Positions 39,866 to 48,948 of a DNA stretch of 64,000 bases are shown piece by piece. The notes under the pieces were generated by a model that saw only the letters and a program-made list of their open reading frames with translations, did not search any database and was not told where the DNA came from. This stretch comes from Sporolactobacillus sp. THM19-2. Lineage in GTDB: Bacteria > Bacillota > Bacilli > Bacillales > Sporolactobacillaceae. A program made the translations under genes and the position numbers. The DNA is taken from positions 62,001 through 126,000 of the forward strand of contig NZ_SEMC01000006.1 of assembly GCF_004153195.1 (NCBI RefSeq), written 5' to 3'. Position 1 is the first letter of the stretch; the number at the start of each line of letters is the position of its first letter.

Positions 39866-40465
39866 ATGCCAAAAAAAGTAGATCATGATCAAAGAAAACA
39901 AAAAGTAGCAGAAGCCTGCTGGCGTACAATCAGAAATGAGGGTATATCAGGCGCAACGGTCCGAAAAGTTTCTCATGAAGCCGGCTTATCTGCGGGAGCG
40001 ATGCGCCACTATTTCAACAGCCAGGAAGATCTGCTGTTATTTTCCATGAAGCTGGTCATAGACAGGATTGAAGGACGTTTTCAGAAGCTTACCTTTTCCG
40101 GTACACCGGTAGAACGATCCGTCCAGCTTTTAAGTCAGTTTTTACCCCTTAATAAGGAACAACGGCTGGAAATGGAGGTGTGGTATGCGTTTACGGCCGG
40201 AGTGATCCATCGTCCGGTTTTCAGATCTTTATGTGATGAAATGGATGATAAACTGCGTTTAGCCTGTTCGATAGTCATCGACCGGCTTTCCGGCTCCGGG
40301 CTGATCAGCCGGGCTATCAACCGCCGGCTGGAAACTGAAAGACTGTATGCCCTTCTGGATGGTCTGGCGGTACATGGCTTATTGCGCCCGGACCGGCTCA
40401 CTCCGGAAACGATGGTGTCGCTGCTTCGCTATCATATCGCGCAGCTTTGTGGATCAGCAGGCTGA
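39866..40465 (+). CDS. TetR/AcrR family regulator (BetI-like)
   Basis: About 199 residues. The helix-turn-helix is seen in 'EACWRTIRNEGISGATVRKV' and 'HEAGLSAGAMRHYFNSQEDL'. The ligand domain resembles the BetI_C-type group ('YAFTAGVIHRPVF'). The ATG at 39866 is only a few bases after a TATACT -10 element (39854-39859) and has no ribosome site, so the message may be leaderless. A TTG at 39860 is the alternative. It probably represses itself and the divergent membrane protein through the palindrome at 39796. Confidence 0.83.
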   Translation: MPKKVDHDQRKQKVAEACWRTIRNEGISGATVRKVSHEAGLSAGAMRHYFNSQEDLLLFSMKLVIDRIEGRFQKLTFSGTPVERSVQLLSQFLPLNKEQRLEMEVWYAFTAGVIHRPVFRSLCDEMDDKLRLACSIVIDRLSGSGLISRAINRRLETERLYALLDGLAVHGLLRPDRLTPETMVSLLRYHIAQLCGSAG

Positions 40466-40583
40466 CCTGCGGGACGAATCTCTGATCAATAAAAAAAGTT
40501 TCTTTTTGTATGAAACACGGACGGTATATTTTCGTTATAATGTTTTTAACGGGTCAAAAAATCAAAAAATATCTGTAGCACAG

Positions 40584-40609
40584 GCTCAGAAAACAGAGGC
40601 TTTCTGAGC
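40584..40609 (+). other. Hairpin ahead of the histidine phosphatase gene
   Basis: GCTCAGAAA-ACAGAGGC-TTTCTGAGC, a perfect 9-base stem 35 bases before the start codon. It could end the TetR transcript or be a leader structure; there is no T-run. Confidence 0.35.
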
Positions 40610-40643
40610 TGTGTTCAGGTAACAGACAGATGGAGGATGAACG

Positions 40644-41240
40644 ATGACGGCAATATGCCTCGTAAGGCATGGCGAAACAGACTGGAACGCGATGGGAAAA
40701 CTGCAGGGACGGGAGGATATCCCACTGAATGAGAGGGGCGAGCAGCAGGCGATGATCGTCGGCAGGTACCTGAGGGGTTCGACATTTTCGGCCGTATATT
40801 CCAGCCCGCTGTTAAGGGCAAAAGAAACGGCGTTGATTTGTAACCACTATGTCGGCCATTTACCACTGTTTGTCAACAGTAATTTTATTGAGAAGGATTA
40901 TGGACGGGCATCTGGAATGACAGTAAATGAAAGAGATAGCCATTTTCCCGATGGACATATCCCGGGCATGGAGCCATTCAGCTCAATTCAGAAACGTGTG
41001 ATGGCCGGTCTGGATCAGATTCGCGGCAGGTATCAGGATGAATCTGTTCTCCTGGTTGCTCATGGCGGACTGATTAATGTAATCCTTGCCACGCTTTCAA
41101 GCGGAGAGATAGGCACAGGAAAAACCAAATTGTTTAATACGTGCATCAGCCATATTCGCTCACAGGGTGATTCATGGGACATTGTTGACTATAACCGGAT
41201 TGATCACCTGAAATCGTTCGGTAAGGTCACGAGCATCTGA
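40644..41240 (+). CDS. Histidine phosphatase family protein
   Basis: 198 residues. 'CLVRHGETDWNAMGKLQGRE' contains the catalytic RHG motif; 'SSPLLRAKETA', 'FIEKDYGRASGM' and 'VLLVAHGGLINV' supply the second Arg, the Glu and the second His. It is of the PhoE/GpmB size and fold, acting on a phosphate monoester that cannot be named. The ATG has GGAGGA upstream. It is a single gene. Confidence 0.88.
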   Translation: MTAICLVRHGETDWNAMGKLQGREDIPLNERGEQQAMIVGRYLRGSTFSAVYSSPLLRAKETALICNHYVGHLPLFVNSNFIEKDYGRASGMTVNERDSHFPDGHIPGMEPFSSIQKRVMAGLDQIRGRYQDESVLLVAHGGLINVILATLSSGEIGTGKTKLFNTCISHIRSQGDSWDIVDYNRIDHLKSFGKVTSI

Positions 41241-41265
41241 ACGGAAGCGAAAAAAGGGAAAATGA

Positions 41266-41292
41266 AAGGGAACGGACAGATCTCCGTTCCCT
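41266..41292 (-). terminator. Terminator behind tRNA-Gly
   Basis: On the minus strand GGGAACGGA and TCCGTTCCC form a stem followed by a T-rich tract. It ends the single-tRNA transcript and overlaps the region behind the phosphatase gene. Confidence 0.7.
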
Positions 41293-41301
41293 GGTAAGTG
41301 A

Positions 41302-41372
41302 AGCGGGTGATGGGAATCGAACCCACGACGAGAGCTTGGGAAGCTCTAATTTTACCATTAAACTACACCCGC
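41302..41372 (-). tRNA. tRNA-Gly (anticodon CCC)
   Basis: 71 bases on the minus strand. Acceptor GCGGGTG pairs with CACCCGC; the anticodon arm is AGAGC-TTCCCAA-GCTCT, so positions 34-36 read CCC. The T arm has GTGGG-TTCGATT-CCCAT (one mismatch-free five-base stem). The D arm contains TAGTTTAATGG. The 3' CCA is not encoded. It is a stand-alone gene with its own terminator. Confidence 0.93.
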
Positions 41373-41486
41373 ATATTCTGATTTTCGTTTAAAAGACAGT
41401 TATAATCTTATATAAATAAAGCGTTTTTGTCAATGCTCAGTCGCCGGGTTCAGGCAGATAAAAAGATCAGACAGGGAGTGTCGAAG

Positions 41487-41756
41487 GTGAAAGCAATTTT
41501 AACGGTTATCGGTAAGGATAAGGTGGGAATTATAGCCGGAGTCAGTGGTAAACTGGCCGACTTACATGTGAATATACTTGACGTGTCGCAGACGATTATG
41601 AACGGCTATTTCACGATGATGATGATTCTTGACCTGACAGAGGCCGGAGAACATTTTGGTGATATCAAAAAGGCGATGACAGAAAAGGGTACTGAATTAA
41701 ACGTTCAGATTAAGGTCCAGCGGGAAGAAATTTTTACATCAATGCACAGCTTATAA
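41487..41756 (+). CDS. ACT domain protein (UPF0237)
   Basis: 89 residues, a single ACT domain: 'ILTVIGKDKVGIIAGVSGKL' followed by 'VNILDVSQTIMNGYFTMMMI'. The start is GTG at 41487 with GGGAG eight bases upstream; the in-frame extension to 41427 is not supported. The gene sits 24 bases before a PFL-family gene, the fixed partnership of UPF0237 with UPF0210/DUF711, so the ACT domain probably senses an amino acid for its partner. The ligand is unknown. Confidence 0.9.
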   Translation: MKAILTVIGKDKVGIIAGVSGKLADLHVNILDVSQTIMNGYFTMMMILDLTEAGEHFGDIKKAMTEKGTELNVQIKVQREEIFTSMHSL

Positions 41757-41780
41757 TGCATACGGAGGTTTTCAGAGAAA

Positions 41781-43136
41781 ATGGAAACAAAACAGATATT
41801 AGAGACCATCCGGATGATCGAGGAAGAACAGCTTGATATCCGGACGATTACGATGGGCATCTCATTACTGGACTGTATAGACAGTGATGGAAAACGGGCA
41901 CGGGATAAGATCTACGACAAGATTACCCGCCTGGCTGAAAACCTGGTGCGTACAGGTGAGGATATTGAAAATGAGTTTGGCATCCCGATCATTCATAAAC
42001 GGATTTCAGTGACCCCGGTGTCCATCGTTGCCGGTGCATCGCAGGATCAGGATTATACAGCTTTTGCGAAAACGCTGGATGCAGCAGCTGAAACAACAGG
42101 TGTTAATTTTATCGGCGGATTCAGTGCACTGGTGCAGAAGGGCTGTACTTCAGGGGATCGTAAGCTGATTGCCTCCATTCCTGAAGCCCTGGCTGAAACC
42201 GGGCGGGTCTGCTCTTCAGTTAACGTGGGTTCGACAAAAGCCGGTATTAATATGGATGCGGTCGCTGAAATGGGACGGGTTGTGAAAAAGACGGCTGAAC
42301 GAACAGCGGATGATCAGGGTCTGGGCTGTGCAAAACTGGTCATATTTGCCAATGCTGTCGAGGATAATCCTTTTATGGCCGGTGCCTTTCATGGTGTCGG
42401 CGAAGCAGAATGCATCCTGAATGTCGGCGTCAGCGGACCAGGTGTTGTGAAACGGGCACTTGAGAAGGTTAAAGGAAAGCCATTTGATGTCGTTTCCGAG
42501 ACGGTGAAGAAAATTGCCTTCAAAATTACAAGGATGGGGCAGCTTGTCGGGCATGAGGCCTCGCAGCGGCTGGGCGTTCCAGCCGGTATTGTTGATCTGT
42601 CGCTTGCACCGACTCCGGCTGTTGGTGATTCTGTTGCCCGTATTCTTGAAGAGATGGGACTTGAATCTGCCGGCACACATGGTACGACGGCGGCTCTTGC
42701 CTTATTAAATGATGCGGTGAAAAAGGGCGGCGTGATGGCCTGCAGTCATGTCGGCGGGCTCAGTGGGGCCTTCATACCTGTTTCGGAAGACGCCGGCATG
42801 ATTGAGGCGGTGGAGAAGGGATCGCTGAGTCTGTCCAAACTTGAAGCGATGACGGCGGTCTGCTCAGTCGGTCTGGATATGATCGCGATTCCCGGTGATA
42901 CGCCGTCTGAGACCATTTCAGCGATGATAGCGGATGAAGCGGCAATCGGTGTGATCAATAATAAGACGACGGCCGTACGTGTCATTCCCGCCCCGGGAAA
43001 GAAAGTCGGGGATCAGGTGGTGTTCGGCGGTCTGCTCGGTCATGCACCGGTTATGGCCGTCAGCCCATATTCCTCATCAGATTTCATTGCACGGGGCGGG
43101 CGTATTCCATCGCCGATCCATTCGTTCAAAAATTGA
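41781..43136 (+). CDS. PFL family protein (UPF0210/DUF711)
   Basis: 451 residues. '[20 protein letters not shown]', '[11 protein letters not shown]'-like sequence ('[13 protein letters not shown]'), '[20 protein letters not shown]' and '[17 protein letters not shown]' are the UPF0210 signature. The fold is related to pyruvate formate lyase but no glycyl-radical motif is visible, and the biochemical role is not established. It is co-transcribed with the ACT-domain gene (24 bases apart, GGAGG site). Confidence 0.92.
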   Translation: METKQILETIRMIEEEQLDIRTITMGISLLDCIDSDGKRARDKIYDKITRLAENLVRTGEDIENEFGIPIIHKRISVTPVSIVAGASQDQDYTAFAKTLDAAAETTGVNFIGGFSALVQKGCTSGDRKLIASIPEALAETGRVCSSVNVGSTKAGINMDAVAEMGRVVKKTAERTADDQGLGCAKLVIFANAVEDNPFMAGAFHGVGEAECILNVGVSGPGVVKRALEKVKGKPFDVVSETVKKIAFKITRMGQLVGHEASQRLGVPAGIVDLSLAPTPAVGDSVARILEEMGLESAGTHGTTAALALLNDAVKKGGVMACSHVGGLSGAFIPVSEDAGMIEAVEKGSLSLSKLEAMTAVCSVGLDMIAIPGDTPSETISAMIADEAAIGVINNKTTAVRVIPAPGKKVGDQVVFGGLLGHAPVMAVSPYSSSDFIARGGRIPSPIHSFKN

Positions 43137-43218
43137 GAAGCAGATCATGCCGATCGATGTTCCATTTCTGCTATACTTAAGTCAGGTTTACCAGGTTTCC
43201 ATGGGTTTGCATCCTGAA

Positions 43219-43315
43219 TAAAGTGAAACGTCAGACAGTGGGATTTTCTTCATCCCCCACGGATTGTCAGTTGAACCCGTACCCTGAGGTGGGCGTCTTA
43301 CTGTTAATGCGGGAT
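43219..43315 (+). repeat. Structured intergenic repeat family, copy D
   Basis: Starts AAGTGAAACGTCAGACAGTGGGA, keeps the block 'CATCCCCCACGGATTGTC', 'GTTGAACCCGTACCC', 'TGAGGTGGGCGTCTTACTG' and ends AATGCGGGATAAAA. The CAGTGGGA/TCCCCCAC pairing is retained although changed in sequence. Confidence 0.7.
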
Positions 43316-43354
43316 AAAAAAGGATCCGCGGAGCATGCCGCAGATCCTTTTTCT
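43315..43354. terminator. Bidirectional terminator
   Basis: AAAAAAGGATC-GCGG and CCGC-GATCCTTTTT arms give a stem with A/T runs on both sides. It serves the small minus-strand gene and any transcript from repeat D. Confidence 0.75.
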
Positions 43355-43358
43355 TAAA

Positions 43359-43538
43359 TTATTTCTTTTCGCTGTGCTCTTTTTTGGAATCAGAGCCATA
43401 TTCGTCGCCGGTACGCTGCGCGCGTTCCCGCTCTTCGACAGAATGTTCATCCATGGGCTGAGCAAATTCTTCGCTGAATGCACGGGATGCAAGACCGTTG
43501 GAGTTGTGCTTTTCTTCTGAATGTTTTTTTTCCGCCAA
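43359..43538 (-). CDS. Small hydrophilic protein, 59 residues
   Basis: A short frame on the minus strand from TTG 43538: MAEKKHSEEKHNSNGLASRA, then 'FSEEFAQPMDEHSVEERERA' and a charged end. It is rich in Glu, Lys, Ser and His, with no hydrophobic segment. The composition resembles small Bacillales stress or spore-related proteins. The start lacks a clear Shine-Dalgarno sequence, and an in-frame stop lies three codons upstream. It ends just before a strong terminator, which supports it being real. No function can be assigned. Confidence 0.5.
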   Translation of the reverse strand: MAEKKHSEEKHNSNGLASRAFSEEFAQPMDEHSVEERERAQRTGDEYGSDSKKEHSEKK

Positions 43539-43698
43539 GGTGATTCACAGCTTTCTGTTATAGTTTGGACGGACGAACCGTCGTGATTAGTGTGGCCTTC
43601 AGAAGATGAAATATGCCTGTGGCAACAGAATCCGGATTTATTCATAATCTGACTGTGAACCGCCTGATGAGGCAGGGTTGAATGGAGGCAGAAAATTA

Positions 43699-44250
43699 AT
43701 GGATAAAATGGTCATGATCTCGGGAAGCCCGGCATCCGACTCCCGATCCGATGCGGTCCTTGAGTATATAGGAAAACAGTTTGAAAAACGGGGCGTCAAG
43801 GTCAGCACCTTTTCGGTACGTGATCTTCCCCCGGAGCAGTTTTTTCAGCCGGATTATCGCGGGGAGCCACTTCGCGCGATGCTGGAAGCGCTGTCTGAGG
43901 CGGACGGCTATGTTATTGCTTCTCCCGTGTACAATCTTTTTATGACGGGCATATTAAAAGCATTGCTTGATCTATTGCCCAGAGATGTATTCGGAAGAAA
44001 GCCGGTTCTTCCGCTGATGATCGGGGGGACGGAGAAACATTTCATGGCACTGGACTTTGCCCTGAAACCGGTCCTCGCATTTATGAAGGGGAAAACGCTC
44101 TCCGGCGTCTATCTTTTAGACAGGAAAGTGGATAAACGGGCTGAAAATCCTCTGGCTGATCCGGACATACAGCGGAGGATTGAGCGTCAGATGGATGAAA
44201 TGCTTCAAATGATAAAGGATAAACGATGTAAAGAAATGAAAAGGAGTTGA
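43699..44250 (+). CDS. NADPH-dependent FMN reductase family protein
   Basis: 183 residues, flavodoxin-like. 'MVMISGSPASDSRSDAVLEY' holds the phosphate-binding loop and 'ADGYVIASPVYNLFMTGILK' the FMN-contacting segment; 'PLMIGGTEKHFMALDFAL' is typical of SsuE/YwqN-like reductases. It would reduce free FMN or azo/quinone compounds. The start at 43699 follows GGAGG. It is three bases from the PPK2 gene, so the two are probably one transcript. Confidence 0.86.
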   Translation: MDKMVMISGSPASDSRSDAVLEYIGKQFEKRGVKVSTFSVRDLPPEQFFQPDYRGEPLRAMLEALSEADGYVIASPVYNLFMTGILKALLDLLPRDVFGRKPVLPLMIGGTEKHFMALDFALKPVLAFMKGKTLSGVYLLDRKVDKRAENPLADPDIQRRIERQMDEMLQMIKDKRCKEMKRS

Positions 44251-44253
44251 AAA

Positions 44254-45105
44254 ATGGTGAAGGAAACCCGTCTGGATCATGTTGATCTGACAAAAACAAT
44301 GAAGAATAAAAAGAAATATGAAAAGAAACTCAGGAAGTATCAGCTGAGACTGCTGACGCTGCAGCATGTCCTTGTCGCGCGTGGCATAGCAGTCATTTTT
44401 GTATTTGAAGGATGGGATGCCGCGGGCAAAGGCGGAGCCATTAAACGGGCCGTTGCCAATCTTGATCCCAGAGGGGTGCGGGTGTCTTCCATTGCTGCTC
44501 CGGCACCCCATGAGAAAAGATATCATTATCTGCAGCGATTCTGGCGAAAAATTCCTCAATACGGGCAAATCGCCATCTTTGACCGCTCCTGGTACGGACG
44601 GGTGCTCGTTGAACGTGTTGAAGGATTTGCAAAGGAAGAGGAATGGCAGCGGGCCTATGATGAAATCAACTGTTTTGAAAAACTGCTGACCGATGATCAC
44701 TATATTATTGAAAAGTTCTGGCTCCATATCAGTAATGATGAACAGCTGAAGCGTTTCCGGGAAAGACAGGCGAATCCATTAAAGCGCTGGAAGATCACTG
44801 AAGAGGACTGGCGTAACCGGGCGAAGTGGAAGGATTACCAAATTGCGGCGGAAGAGATGTTTGCGAAAACAGACAACAGCTTCGCCCCCTGGCATATCAT
44901 TCCTGCCAACAGCAAATGGTATGCGCGGGTGGCCGTGATCAGACAGATGGTTCGTGCGATTGAAAATGAGCTGACAAAACGCGAGGTCGCGCTTCCTCTT
45001 TATCCCGATAAAATGAAAAAAACACAGACGACAAAAGGAAAGGATGATCAGGCTGACGCATCTGCCGGGAAGCAGGAAGAAACTTCTGCCGAACGTTCGC
45101 ATTAA
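44254..45105 (+). CDS. ppk2: Polyphosphate kinase 2 family protein
   Basis: 283 residues. Walker A 'FEGWDAAGKGGAIKR', the lid and Walker B region 'IAIFDRSWYGRVLVERV' and 'NPLKRWKITEEDW' with 'WHIIPANSKWYARVAVI' identify a single-domain PPK2. Such enzymes transfer phosphate between polyphosphate and nucleoside mono- or diphosphates; class cannot be set from sequence by eye. The last 35 residues are a Lys/Glu/Ser-rich tail outside the fold. The ATG has AAGGAG upstream. It is followed after 74 bases by an exopolyphosphatase-like gene. Confidence 0.92.
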   Translation: MVKETRLDHVDLTKTMKNKKKYEKKLRKYQLRLLTLQHVLVARGIAVIFVFEGWDAAGKGGAIKRAVANLDPRGVRVSSIAAPAPHEKRYHYLQRFWRKIPQYGQIAIFDRSWYGRVLVERVEGFAKEEEWQRAYDEINCFEKLLTDDHYIIEKFWLHISNDEQLKRFRERQANPLKRWKITEEDWRNRAKWKDYQIAAEEMFAKTDNSFAPWHIIPANSKWYARVAVIRQMVRAIENELTKREVALPLYPDKMKKTQTTKGKDDQADASAGKQEETSAERSH

Positions 45106-45179
45106 TCCTTCATCCATTGTGAGCGGCACAAAACTTCCGAATGCGCTATACTTTTAAGGGAGTGAAAAGGAGGGAGTTT

Positions 45180-46715
45180 ATGGAGATCGTACAGAAACAT
45201 GTCATGATTGACATTGGTTCGAACTCCATCCGGCTGGTAGTCATCGGCATAGATAAGCATTATTTTTTTGAAGAGCTGCTGAATTTTAAAGCAGTAGCCA
45301 GACTGAGCAACTACATAGATGCACATGATCAATTAAGTGAAACCGGTATTTCCATTCTGTTAACGGTTCTTCAACGGTTTCGATCCATCATTTCCAGAGA
45401 GAAAAACATAACAGCTATTGATGCAGTGGCAACTGCCGCCATGCGAAAGGCGAAGAATCGGGATCAGGTATTTGCCCGGGTTAAAGAGCGCACAGGTCTC
45501 ACGATCCGCCTGCTTTCCGGATTGAAAGAGGCTTATTACGGGTATTATGCCGTTATTAATTCAACGTATATCGAAAACGGGATTTCAATCGATATTGGCG
45601 GCGGCAGTACGGAAGTGACTGTCTTTCGCAACCGGGAGATGATCCATGCCCATTCATTCGCCTTTGGGGCAGTTACCCTTTATAAGACTTATTACGCTGG
45701 AGGGGATCCGAAAGCGCGGGATAAGCTGGAAGATTTTCTGAAGAAGACGTTCTCCGCTTATGAATGGCTGATCAATCAGGATCTTCCGGTTATTGGTATC
45801 GGCGGAACCGCCCGCAATCTGGCGCGGATCGATCAGATGCAGCAGCATTATCCGATGGTGGGCCTGCACCAGTACACCCTTCCGCGGGCCCGGCTGAACC
45901 ACCTGACTCACGAACTCGCATCGATGTCCCTGAGCGAGCGGGAATCGATGGACGGGCTTTCCAAAGACAGAGCGGACATCATTCTTCCGGCCTCTGCAGT
46001 CATTAATATGCTGGTGAAACTGAACCGGGGGGGTCAGTTCATTCTGAGCGGTGAAGGGCTCAGGGAAGGCGTCTTCTATGAGTGGATGCTCAGGCAGCGG
46101 GGGATGGACCGGATTCCTTATGTCCTTAATGAAAGTATTCGCCATTTAAGACGGAACTTTAATCTGGATTATCATCATACAAACTATGTCAAAAAACTGG
46201 CCTTTCAGATCTTTGACGGCGTCCTTCCATTTATCAACCGGTCATTTCCGGAGAAACGGTCGGCCTGGCTGCTCTCGCACAGCGCCGATCTGGCCTATTT
46301 AGGCGAATATGTAAATAATGAGTCCAGCAGCGCCCATACATTCTATCTGCTTACCAATATTAATATTAACGGCATCAGTCACCCCGACAGACTGGCTGTT
46401 GCCCTGATTGCTTCTTTCAAGAATCGTTCAAAACTGCTTGACTTTGCCGCGCCCTTTGCGAAAATAGTGAGTAAAAATGAGTTGAAAATGTATGAAACGC
46501 TGGGAGCGGTTCTGCGGCTTGCTCACGATTTTGACCGGACAAGACAACACGTCGTTGATGAAGTCACCGTGCAGCAGACAGCGAAGAAAAAGCTCCATTT
46601 TTCGGCGTTTTACCATGATGATGCCTACTTTGAAGAACAGGCTGCGCAAAAGCACAAGAAACACGTTGAACGGGCCCTTCAGTCATCGATTAATCTGCAA
46701 TTTATCAAACGATAA
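45180..46715 (+). CDS. ppx: Exopolyphosphatase/guanosine pentaphosphatase (Ppx/GppA) family
   Basis: 511 residues. The ASKHA fold is visible in 'MIDIGSNSIRLVVIG', 'AVATAAMRKAKNRDQV', 'GISIDIGGGSTEVTVF' and 'VIGIGGTARNLARID'. The C-terminal 190 residues form a helical HD-like domain with 'WLLSHSADLAYLGEYV'. It may remove terminal phosphate from polyphosphate or pppGpp. The start at 45180 follows GGAGGG. Pairing with ppk2 suggests a polyphosphate turnover unit. Confidence 0.9.
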   Translation: MEIVQKHVMIDIGSNSIRLVVIGIDKHYFFEELLNFKAVARLSNYIDAHDQLSETGISILLTVLQRFRSIISREKNITAIDAVATAAMRKAKNRDQVFARVKERTGLTIRLLSGLKEAYYGYYAVINSTYIENGISIDIGGGSTEVTVFRNREMIHAHSFAFGAVTLYKTYYAGGDPKARDKLEDFLKKTFSAYEWLINQDLPVIGIGGTARNLARIDQMQQHYPMVGLHQYTLPRARLNHLTHELASMSLSERESMDGLSKDRADIILPASAVINMLVKLNRGGQFILSGEGLREGVFYEWMLRQRGMDRIPYVLNESIRHLRRNFNLDYHHTNYVKKLAFQIFDGVLPFINRSFPEKRSAWLLSHSADLAYLGEYVNNESSSAHTFYLLTNININGISHPDRLAVALIASFKNRSKLLDFAAPFAKIVSKNELKMYETLGAVLRLAHDFDRTRQHVVDEVTVQQTAKKKLHFSAFYHDDAYFEEQAAQKHKKHVERALQSSINLQFIKR

Positions 46716-46808
46716 CTTTCTTATTTTTTCTGACATTTTTTACACAAAATATAAGATGGACTTGAAGTATAATAAAGAAGGTTTTGTACATACGGGAGGT
46801 ATCAGTTC

Positions 46809-47813
46809 ATGTCGATTTTAGTATTAGGCGGTGCCGGTTATATCGGATCACACGCGGTTCATCAGCTGATTGATGCAGGAGAAGATGTGGTTGTTGTCGA
46901 CAATCTGCAGACCGGGCACAGGGAAGCACTGCACCCGCAGGCAAAATTCTATGAGGGTGATATCCGCGACAAGGCATTCCTCGATTCCGTGTTCAAAAGG
47001 GAGTCCATTCAGGGCGTGATCCACTTTGCTGCCAATTCACTCGTTGGTGAGTCCGTGGAAAAGCCGCTGAAATATTTTAATAACAATGTATACGGCATGC
47101 AGATTCTGCTTGAAGTGATGCATGAAAATCATGTAAAGTACATTGTGTTCTCTTCAACAGCAGCGACTTACGGGGAGCCGAAAAAGGTACCGATTACCGA
47201 GGATATGCCGACGCAGCCGACGAACCCGTACGGTGAAACGAAGCTGACCATGGAAAAGATGATGAAGTGGTGTGACCGCGCGTACGGCATGCGCTATGTC
47301 GCTTTACGCTACTTTAATGTCGCCGGCGCCGCCAAATCAGGGAACATCGGAGAGGATCACCACCCGGAAACGCATCTGATCCCGATCGTGCTTCAGGTAG
47401 CTGCCGGTAAGCGGGGAAAAATCCTGATTTTCGGTGATGATTACCCGACAAAAGATGGAACCTGTCTTCGTGACTACGTTCACATTGAAGATCTGATTGC
47501 TGCCCACCGGCTTGCACTCAGTTATCTGATCCATGGCGGAAAGAGTGATGTTTTCAATCTGGGTTCAAACGAAGGCTTCTCAGTAAAAGACATCATTCGG
47601 GCGGCACGGGACGTTACCGGGAAGCCGATTCCTGCAGAAGTGGCTCCGCGCCGCGCGGGTGATCCGAGTACACTCATTGCTTCATCAGATAAGGCAAAGA
47701 AAACCCTCGGCTGGAAACCGGAACATACAAATATTCTGGAGATTCTGGCAGATGCCTGGGCCTGGCACAGCAGTCACCCTGAGGGCTATGCGACACCATC
47801 GACTGACAAATGA
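46809..47813 (+). CDS. galE: UDP-glucose 4-epimerase
   Basis: 334 residues. The N-terminal Rossmann motif '[17 protein letters not shown]' (GxxGxxG), '[14 protein letters not shown]', the catalytic Ser in '[12 protein letters not shown]' and YxxxK in '[13 protein letters not shown]' define an extended short-chain dehydrogenase; '[20 protein letters not shown]' is specific for GalE. It interconverts UDP-glucose and UDP-galactose. GGGAGG precedes the ATG and a terminator follows. It is a single gene, not part of a gal operon. Confidence 0.94.
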   Translation: MSILVLGGAGYIGSHAVHQLIDAGEDVVVVDNLQTGHREALHPQAKFYEGDIRDKAFLDSVFKRESIQGVIHFAANSLVGESVEKPLKYFNNNVYGMQILLEVMHENHVKYIVFSSTAATYGEPKKVPITEDMPTQPTNPYGETKLTMEKMMKWCDRAYGMRYVALRYFNVAGAAKSGNIGEDHHPETHLIPIVLQVAAGKRGKILIFGDDYPTKDGTCLRDYVHIEDLIAAHRLALSYLIHGGKSDVFNLGSNEGFSVKDIIRAARDVTGKPIPAEVAPRRAGDPSTLIASSDKAKKTLGWKPEHTNILEILADAWAWHSSHPEGYATPSTDK

Positions 47814-47825
47814 ACAGAATAATCA

Positions 47826-47857
47826 CGGAAAAGCTTCTGATCAGGAAGCTTTTTTTA
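47826..47857 (+). terminator. Terminator after galE
   Basis: AAAAGCTTC and GAAGCTTTT arms followed by TTTTTT. Confidence 0.8.
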
Positions 47858-47903
47858 TGCGCGGATATCTAAAAATAAACATTAATAAAATAACAAAACA
47901 CAG

Positions 47904-47932
47904 TCGAAACGTAAGAATGATTAGTATATAAT
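47904..47932 (+). promoter_or_regulatory. Promoter of phnDCEE
   Basis: TCGAAA (47904-47909), 17-base spacer, TATAAT (47927-47932), 50 bases before the GTG start. Confidence 0.55.
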
Positions 47933-47982
47933 GAAAAAGAAGCTTGTCAAAATTAACACATATTCCTTGGGGGGAAGATGAA

Positions 47983-48897
47983 GTGAAGAAAATACTGGCA
48001 GTCATGATGGCGTGTGCCCTTGTTTTTCTGCTTGCGGCCTGCGGCAATAACGATTCAGCGTCAGGGGACTCAGGATCAAACGGAAACAAAAAAGAAATCA
48101 AAGAATTGACTATGGGGTTTGTTCCATCACAGGAAGCTGACCAGATTGCCGACACGGTTAAGCCGCTTTCGGATTATCTGTCGAAAAAACTGGGCGTGCC
48201 GGTTAAAGCACAGGTCATGACCGATTTCTCCGGCCTTGTTGAAGGTATGAGAAGTGGCACCATCGATATCGGCTTTACGAATCCTTTCGGTTATGTTCAG
48301 GCGGCCGACCGTGCCAATGCAGAAGTTCTTGTCAAAGCGATTCGTCTGGGATCGGATACTTATCGTGCACAGTTTGTTGTCCCTGCCAATTCTAAACTCA
48401 AATCCGTTGATGATATTGCAAAAACCAAAGGCCTGAAATGGGCATATCCGGATCCACTGTCAACATCCGGTTATCTGTTCCCGGGTTCACTTTTGATGGA
48501 CAAGGGTGTTAAAAATCTGGAAACCTTCTATACTCAGCAGGCGGCCGGCGGACACGACAGCGCAGTTCTTGCCGTTTACAATGGTCAGGCTGATTTTGCA
48601 ACCACTTTTGAAGATGCAAGAACCGTTGTCAAAAAAGATGCTCCGGATGTTATGGACAAGCTCAAAGTCATTGGCTATACAGATAAAATTCCTAATGATG
48701 GTGTTTCTGTAAGTAAAGATATGCCTGAAGAATGGAAAACGAAAATTAAGAACGCATTTATGTCAATCAATGACGATAAAGAGGCTTTGAAAGTGATGAA
48801 CGATGTCTATTCCTGGGACGGCGTTGCGGAAGCAACCGATAAAGATTACGATATTGTTCGCACAGTATATGAGCGATTCAAAGACAAGCTCGAATAA
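47983..48897 (+). CDS. phnD: Phosphate/phosphite/phosphonate-binding lipoprotein PhnD
   Basis: 304 residues. The lipobox is 'FLLAACGN'. 'TMGFVPSQEADQIADTVKPL', 'GMRSGTIDIGFTNPFGYVQA' and 'AYPDPLSTSGYLFPGSLLM' are the conserved ligand-pocket segments of PhnD-type binding proteins. Members bind phosphonates, phosphite or hypophosphite; the ligand is not clear. The start is GTG at 47983 following GGGGGA. It is separated from phnC by a strong terminator-like hairpin. Confidence 0.9.
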   Translation: MKKILAVMMACALVFLLAACGNNDSASGDSGSNGNKKEIKELTMGFVPSQEADQIADTVKPLSDYLSKKLGVPVKAQVMTDFSGLVEGMRSGTIDIGFTNPFGYVQAADRANAEVLVKAIRLGSDTYRAQFVVPANSKLKSVDDIAKTKGLKWAYPDPLSTSGYLFPGSLLMDKGVKNLETFYTQQAAGGHDSAVLAVYNGQADFATTFEDARTVVKKDAPDVMDKLKVIGYTDKIPNDGVSVSKDMPEEWKTKIKNAFMSINDDKEALKVMNDVYSWDGVAEATDKDYDIVRTVYERFKDKLE

Positions 48898-48913
48898 TCA
48901 GCAGGGCTTCAGA

Positions 48914-48948
48914 AAAAAGAGGGGAGTCGGTGCTCCCCTCTTTTTTCA
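48914..48948 (+). terminator. Intercistronic terminator between phnD and phnC
   Basis: AAAAAAGAGGGGAG and CTCCCCTCTTTTTT form a 14-base stem ending in a T-run. Confidence 0.85.

Noticed and set aside
43304-43645. Minus-strand frame of 113 residues overlapping the small gene at 43359
   Set aside because: Its residues are erratic and it runs through the terminator; the 59-residue frame in another register has a more protein-like composition and ends correctly before the terminator.
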